Assembly (NCBI RefSeq): GCF_040605455.1
Contig: NZ_JBEXCV010000073.1
Location: forward strand, 1-41,385
Reading direction: 5' to 3'
Length of the DNA stretch: 41,385 nucleotides
Source of the DNA: Embleya sp040605455
Lineage (GTDB): Bacteria; Actinomycetota; Actinomycetes; Streptomycetales; Streptomycetaceae
The notes below the pieces were generated by a model. That model did no database searches, was not told where the DNA came from, and saw nothing but the letters and a program-made list of their open reading frames with translations. The stretch's first letter is position 1; each line of letters starts with the position of its first letter. This document shows, piece after piece, positions 33,027 to 41,385 of this stretch. Made by a program: the position numbers and the translations under genes.

Positions 33027-33063
33027 AAAGGGGCCGTACGATCGAACGGCCGTACGGCCCTTT
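33027..33063. terminator. hairpin terminator after panB
   Basis: AAAGGGGCCGTACG (33027-33040) pairs with CGTACGGCCCTTT (33051-33063) with one bulged base. The trailing TTT fits plus-strand termination. It lies 20 bp before the next GTG start. Confidence 0.85.
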
Positions 33064-33082
33064 CCCGCACCTGGAGCAGTTC

Positions 33083-33889
33083 GTGACGCACCCCTACGGA
33101 GATTTCGGTCGCCGCCCCGCGGCCGGCTCGCTGCGCCACGTGCGGCCGAGTCCGATCTTCCTCGCGATCGTCGCGGTCTGCGCCGCCTCGACCTGGTACA
33201 CGTGGCACGACGACGGCTCCTCGGAGTCGGCCACCCGTACCGGGGTTTTCCTACTGGTGATGTCGGGCTGGCTGGTGTCGCTGTGCCTGCACGAGTTCGC
33301 GCACGCGTTCGCCGCGCTGCGCTCGGGTGACAACAGCGTGGTGGGCAAGGGCTACCTGACCCTGGACCCGCTCAAGTACAGCGATCCGCTGCTGTCCTTC
33401 ATCCTGCCGACGATCTTCGTGTTGCTCGGCGGCATCCCGCTCAGCGGCGGTGCGGTCTACCTGGACCGCTCGGCGATTCGCGGCCGGGCCCGCAACAGCC
33501 TGGTGTCGGCGGTCGGACCGCTGACCAACGCGGCACTGGCGATCGCCCTCGCACTGCTGCTGTCCTCCGGCGCGGTGGACGGCGCGAGCCCGACCTTCAC
33601 CGCCGCGTTCTCGTTCCTGATCCAGCTCCAGGTGATCGCGGCGGTGCTCAACCTGCTGCCGGTGCCCGGTCTGGACGGCTACGGGGTGATCGAGCCCTGG
33701 CTGCCCTACGACTTCCGCCGGGCGATCGCACCGTACGCGCCCTACGCGATCCTGTTCCTGTTCGCGCTGCTGTGGTCGCCGTCGGTCAACGGCTGGTTCT
33801 ACGACGTGATCGACCACATCACCGACGCGCTGGACGTGTCGCCGTTCCTGGCGGCCGACGGCTACCGGCTGTTCCGCTTCTGGTCCTGA
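33083..33889 (+). CDS. site-2-protease-like M50 membrane metalloprotease
   Basis: A 268-residue polytopic M50-family protein with about six helices. The zinc motif is LCLHEFAHAFAAL (HExxH) in the second helix, and the third ligand is in NLLPVPGLDGYGVIEPWL. There is no PDZ domain, which places it with short site-2 proteases rather than RseP-type enzymes. Such proteins cleave substrates within the membrane, for example anti-sigma factors; none is adjacent here. The GTG at 33083 has TGGAG at a normal distance, just after the panB terminator. The last 28 bp overlap the convergent permease gene. The catalytic residues are complete, so activity is likely. Confidence 0.9.
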   Translation: MTHPYGDFGRRPAAGSLRHVRPSPIFLAIVAVCAASTWYTWHDDGSSESATRTGVFLLVMSGWLVSLCLHEFAHAFAALRSGDNSVVGKGYLTLDPLKYSDPLLSFILPTIFVLLGGIPLSGGAVYLDRSAIRGRARNSLVSAVGPLTNAALAIALALLLSSGAVDGASPTFTAAFSFLIQLQVIAAVLNLLPVPGLDGYGVIEPWLPYDFRRAIAPYAPYAILFLFALLWSPSVNGWFYDVIDHITDALDVSPFLAADGYRLFRFWS

Positions 33890-35067
33890 GGGTGCGCGCG
33901 GCGCCTCCCGTCCCGGGCGCGCCGCCACATCCGGGTGAGCGGACCCCGGCCACGCCGGGGCCGGGTCTCGTCCGGCGTCAGGCGGTGCTCCGGGATCTCG
34001 TAGCGGTGCAGATAGCTGCCCACGAAGGCTTGCCCGGTGGCCGCGATCGGGATCGCGATCAGCGCGCCCACCGCGCCGAGCAGCGCGGCGCCGCCGATCA
34101 CCGCGCCGAACGCGACCGCCGGGTGGATCTCCACCGTGCGCGCGGTGATCCGCGGATGCAGCAGGTAGTTCTCGAACTGCTGGTAGGCGGTGGCGAACAG
34201 CACCACCCACACCGCGGTCACCGGGCTCACCGTCAGCGCGATCAGCGCGGGCAGCACGATGGCGATGTAGGTGCCCACGGTCGGCACGAACTGCGAGATC
34301 AGCCCGACCCACAGCGCGAGCGGGACCGCGTACGGCAGGCCGAGCACCAGGAAGGCGACATAGTGCGCGAACGCCGAGATCAGCGCGAGCGCCGCGCGCG
34401 AGTACAGATACCCGCCGGTCTTGTCGATCGCGATCTCCCACCCGCGTAGCACCTCGGCCTGCCGCTCCGGCGGCAGCAGGGAGCACACCGCGCGGCGCAT
34501 CCGCGGGCCCTCGGCGGTGAAGTAGAAGGTGAACAGCGCGATGGTGAACAACTCGAACAGGCCCGCCGCGATCTTGGCGGACAGGCCCAGCGCGTTGTTC
34601 GCCACCCGCTCGGCGTAGCCCTGGACGGTGCCGGAGTCCTTGAAGACGTTGCCCTGGATCTTCTCCACGGTCAGATCGGTGCCGAACGTGCGATTGACCC
34701 ACGCGACCAGGTCGTCGAGGTAGTCGGGCAGGTGGTGCGCGAACGCGACCACCTGGTCCACCAGCAGCGAGCCCACCACCGCCAGGAAACCGGCGCAGGC
34801 CAGGAAGACCACCACGAACGCCAGGCCGGTGGCCGCCCCGCGCCGCATCCCGCGCCGGGCCATCCGGTCCACGGCCGGCTCGAAGGCCAGCGCGAGGAAG
34901 AAGGCCAGCAGCAGGTCGATCAGCAGCGAGCGCAGATGGGCCAGCGTCCAGCCGAGCAGCCGAAAGCCCGCGGTCATCGCCAGGATCAGGAACACGGCCC
35001 GCGGCAACCACGACGGCATCCGATCGCCCGAGGCGACCCGCGCGGCGGGTGTGTCGGGTGTGGTCAC
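33862..35067 (-). CDS. AI-2E-family membrane permease (YdiK/TqsA-like)
   Basis: A 401-residue membrane protein of the AI-2E transporter family (PF01594). Around eight helices are visible. The N-terminal pair is PRAVFLILAMTAGFRLLGW and LRSLLIDLLLAFFLALAFEP, then a long soluble helical segment with GTVQGYAERVANNALGLSAK. The signature C-terminal part has LWVGLISQFVPTVGTYIAIV and ENYLLHPRITARTVEIHPAV, followed by a re-entrant helix and a basic tail. Members export autoinducers or exchange Na+/H+; the substrate here is unknown. The GTG at 35067 has AGGGAG six bases upstream. Its 3' end overlaps the convergent M50 gene. Confidence 0.9.
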   Translation of the reverse strand: MTTPDTPAARVASGDRMPSWLPRAVFLILAMTAGFRLLGWTLAHLRSLLIDLLLAFFLALAFEPAVDRMARRGMRRGAATGLAFVVVFLACAGFLAVVGSLLVDQVVAFAHHLPDYLDDLVAWVNRTFGTDLTVEKIQGNVFKDSGTVQGYAERVANNALGLSAKIAAGLFELFTIALFTFYFTAEGPRMRRAVCSLLPPERQAEVLRGWEIAIDKTGGYLYSRAALALISAFAHYVAFLVLGLPYAVPLALWVGLISQFVPTVGTYIAIVLPALIALTVSPVTAVWVVLFATAYQQFENYLLHPRITARTVEIHPAVAFGAVIGGAALLGAVGALIAIPIAATGQAFVGSYLHRYEIPEHRLTPDETRPRRGRGPLTRMWRRARDGRRRAHPQDQKRNSR

Positions 35068-35205
35068 ATGGGCTCCCTGTGCTCTCCCGCACCACTGTGT
35101 CGCGATGCATGTGGAATGACAGGAAGAGACTAGAGCGTCACGCTATGTCCGCTTGGGTGTGTCGGCGAGTGCCCCGGTGGTGCCCGGGTGATGCGGCAGG
35201 CCGGA

Positions 35206-35403
35206 TCAGGCCCGCTTGGTCGTCGGCAGGTCCATCGAGACGCACACGCCGCGCCAGACGTCCTTGGCCTCGACGCCCGCGGCCAAGGCCTCGTGCACGG
35301 TCCGCCCGCCCAGCTCGGACATCACGTGGTCGCGGGCGAAGGACTCGGCGTACGAGTCGCCGAAGTGGGCGCGCATGCGTCGCCAGAAGTCGGTGAGTCC
35401 CAT
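35206..35403 (-). CDS. DUF3046 small protein
   Basis: A 65-residue protein of the actinobacterial DUF3046 family: LTDFWRRMRAHFGDSYAESF, then ARDHVMSELGGRTVHEALAA and KDVWRGVCVSMDLP. The family is usually encoded near recA-recX or lhr in actinobacteria, and here it is divergent from lhr with 88 bp between the starts. The ATG at 35403 gives the normal family length; the ribosome site is weak (GGGA ten bases upstream). The frame is open far upstream inside lhr, but that extension is antisense to it. Its function is not known. Confidence 0.88.
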   Translation of the reverse strand: MGLTDFWRRMRAHFGDSYAESFARDHVMSELGGRTVHEALAAGVEAKDVWRGVCVSMDLPTTKRA

Positions 35404-35491
35404 GCGACCAGTATCCCGGTAGCGCCGACTCGCCGGTCGCCCGCTCGGCGCCGAGCACGAATGTCGGAGCCACGCGGCACCATGGGGAGTT

Positions 35492-40096
<4,605 letters not shown>

Positions 40097-40437
40097 CACC
40101 GTTTCGTTACACGAGCGCCCGGTCCGCGAAACACCCCGGTCATGTACGTCGCGCAGGATCGTGGTCACGGAAGGCGACGCCGGGAGCGATCCCGGCGGAG
40201 TCGACCGGCACCATCCGCCCGTGGCGACCCTGCACGCGTCACGGTCGGAAGTACATGGATCCGGCGTCGCGAACGTGTTCCTGGCCGCGCGCTCGCGACG
40301 TCGGTCCCTGTGCCGCTGTACCTGTGGCGCCGCGACCCCCGGGGTTCGGCCGCACCGACGGGTCCGGGGGGACTCGGAGGGCCGGCCCCGGGCTCGGTCC
40401 CCGCCTCGGGACGACGGGCACCCGGGACAATGGGGGA
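40097..40437. other. 341-bp gap between lhr and nei
   Basis: No gene is supported. A 7-bp hairpin (CGCCGGG at 40178-40184 with 40191-40197) is the only structure I see and is weak for a terminator. The nei frame stays open through here but without family sequence. lhr and nei may still share a transcript. Confidence 0.5.
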
Positions 40438-41271
40438 ATGCCCGAAGGCGACAGCGTGTATCAGGCGGCGCGCCGGCTGCGTGCGGCCCTGGTGGACCGC
40501 CCGCTGACCGTGACCGACTTCCGCGTGCCCGGGCTGGCGACCGTGGATCTGACCGGGCGCTCGGTACTGGCGGTGCTCCCGCGCGGCAAACATCTGCTGA
40601 CCCGGTTCGAGGGCGACCTGACGCTGCACACGCATCTGCGGATGGACGGCACGTGGGAGATCCATCGCACCGGCACGCGCCCGCTCCCCCGCCCCTGGCA
40701 CGCGATCCGACTGGTGCTGGCCAACGCGACGCAGACCGCCGTCGGGATGCGCATGCCCGTGGTGGAACTGCTGCGCACCGCCGACGAGTCGACCGTGGTC
40801 GGCCACCTGGGGCCGGATCTGCTCGGCCCGGACTGGGATCCGGCCGAGGCCGCCCGCCGCCTGAGCGGCCGCCCGGACCGGCCGATCGGCGAGGCGCTGC
40901 TGGACCAGCGCAACCTGGCCGGGATCGGCAACGTGTACCGGGCGGAATTGTGCTTCCTGCGCGGCGTCGCCCCCTGGACCCCGGTGGCCGCGGCCGGCGA
41001 TCCGCACGCGTGGGTGACCCTGGCGCACCGTCTCCTGGACGCCAACCGCGACCGGGTCGGGCACATCACCACGGGCGATACCCGGCCGGGTCGGCGGCAC
41101 TGGGTCTACGGGCGCGCCGGTCGCCCGTGCGCGCGTTGCGGCAGCTTGATCCGGCGCGCCGATCGGGGTGACCCGCCACGTGTGACGTTCTGGTGCCCGC
41201 GCTGCCAGCCGTCACCCGATGGGAGTACACCCGGTGACCGACGGCCGGGCGGTTCGTCGTATAGGGCATGA
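40438..41271 (+). CDS. nei: Fpg/Nei-family DNA glycosylase (endonuclease VIII-like)
   Basis: A 277-residue bifunctional DNA glycosylase/AP lyase for oxidised bases. The mature N terminus PEGDSVYQAARRL supplies the catalytic Pro and Glu and is of Nei rather than Fpg type. RGKHLL carries the conserved lysine, HLRMDGTW and LLDQRNLAGIGNVYRAE (helix-two-turns-helix) bind DNA, and the C-terminal zinc finger is CARCGSLIRRAD...FWCPRCQ (CxxC-CxxC). The ATG at 40438 is fixed because catalysis needs Met removal before PEG. Its TGA overlaps the ATG of the next frame as ATGA. Context beside lhr supports a DNA-repair role. Confidence 0.95.
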   Translation: MPEGDSVYQAARRLRAALVDRPLTVTDFRVPGLATVDLTGRSVLAVLPRGKHLLTRFEGDLTLHTHLRMDGTWEIHRTGTRPLPRPWHAIRLVLANATQTAVGMRMPVVELLRTADESTVVGHLGPDLLGPDWDPAEAARRLSGRPDRPIGEALLDQRNLAGIGNVYRAELCFLRGVAPWTPVAAAGDPHAWVTLAHRLLDANRDRVGHITTGDTRPGRRHWVYGRAGRPCARCGSLIRRADRGDPPRVTFWCPRCQPSPDGSTPGDRRPGGSSYRA

Positions 41272-41335
41272 CCCCGTCCCGGATCGTGCCCGCTCTGGTG
41301 TTGCCCGTCCTGTTGTTGGCCTCGGCCGGCTGCAC
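41268..41335 (+). pseudogene. lipoprotein signal peptide, truncated by a join
   Basis: The ATG at 41268 overlaps the nei stop. It encodes MTPSRIVPALVLPVLLLASA then GC, a typical lipoprotein signal with lipobox ASAGC. Soon afterwards the frame reaches a TGA at 41358-41360, because from about 41333 the DNA belongs to a different gene. As sequenced it is not a functional gene. Confidence 0.6.
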
Positions 41336-41385
41336 CAGGGCAACTCCGGCGGACCGCTGATCTCTCCGGGCGGCAAGGTCGCCGG
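41333..41385 (+). pseudogene. trypsin-like serine protease active-site fragment (MarP/HtrA-like), runs off the window
   Basis: In the frame starting at 41336 the last 50 bases read QGNSGGPLISPGGKVAG. GNSGGP surrounds the catalytic serine of chymotrypsin-fold proteases, and the following LxSPxGKVxG strand resembles actinobacterial MarP. This frame differs from that of the lipoprotein signal just upstream, so two genes meet at about 41333. The rest lies beyond the window. Confidence 0.6.

Overview
The window is very GC-rich, uses GTG starts freely, and carries an actinobacterial gene set: GlnR-type glnA control, glnE next to a second glutamine synthetase, DUF4191, DUF3046, and a PAP2 protein and TPR/HTH regulator of streptomycete type. 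It is most likely chromosomal DNA from a member of the Streptomycetaceae, with core metabolism punctuated by accessory or decayed pieces. I cannot name a genus.

Layout. (1) 1-2088 is a patchwork: a dienelactone-hydrolase-like fragment (-), an FtsK motor fragment (+) and the 3' half of sucB (+), joined without intact genes. (2) 2183-6615: a TIGR01777 epimerase, a membrane Ser/Thr kinase with a seven-repeat WD40 sensor, two truncated mobile-element genes lying head to head, and a HAD phosphatase. (3) 6813-12316: glnA under a four-half-site GlnR box, an RDD membrane protein, DUF4191, a small unknown ORF, lipA and lipB. (4) 12345-20723: a CBM2-like anchored protein, a TTCGG repeat tract, an HTH/TPR regulator, an FAD oxidoreductase, three copies of a CsoR-like operator before a collapsed MFS gene, an AftB-like GT-C protein and a PAP2 membrane phosphatase. 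(5) 20687-28252: glnE, a TetR regulator, a GlnA2-type synthetase and glutamine-dependent nadE. (6) 28334-33020: an EEP-family membrane hydrolase, a TetR with a (ESPV/A)13 tail translationally coupled to a DHA2 exporter, and panB. (7) 33083-41271: an M50 protease, an AI-2E-family permease, DUF3046, full-length lhr and nei. (8) 41268-41385: a lipoprotein signal peptide that runs into a trypsin-like GNSGGP active-site fragment.

How genes work together. Nitrogen assimilation is the strongest theme: GlnA (with the adenylylation Tyr397), its adenylyltransferase GlnE, the GlnA2 paralogue and glutamine-dependent NAD synthetase all lie within 21 kb. LipB and LipA make the lipoyl cofactor that SucB uses. 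Lhr and Nei form a DNA-repair pair.

No intact new defence or mobile system is visible. The most unusual items are the composite ends (assembly joins or real rearrangement), the mobile-gene graveyard beside glnA, the triple CsoR-like operator in front of a transporter reduced to its two ends, and the 12-bp coding repeat in the exporter's TetR.
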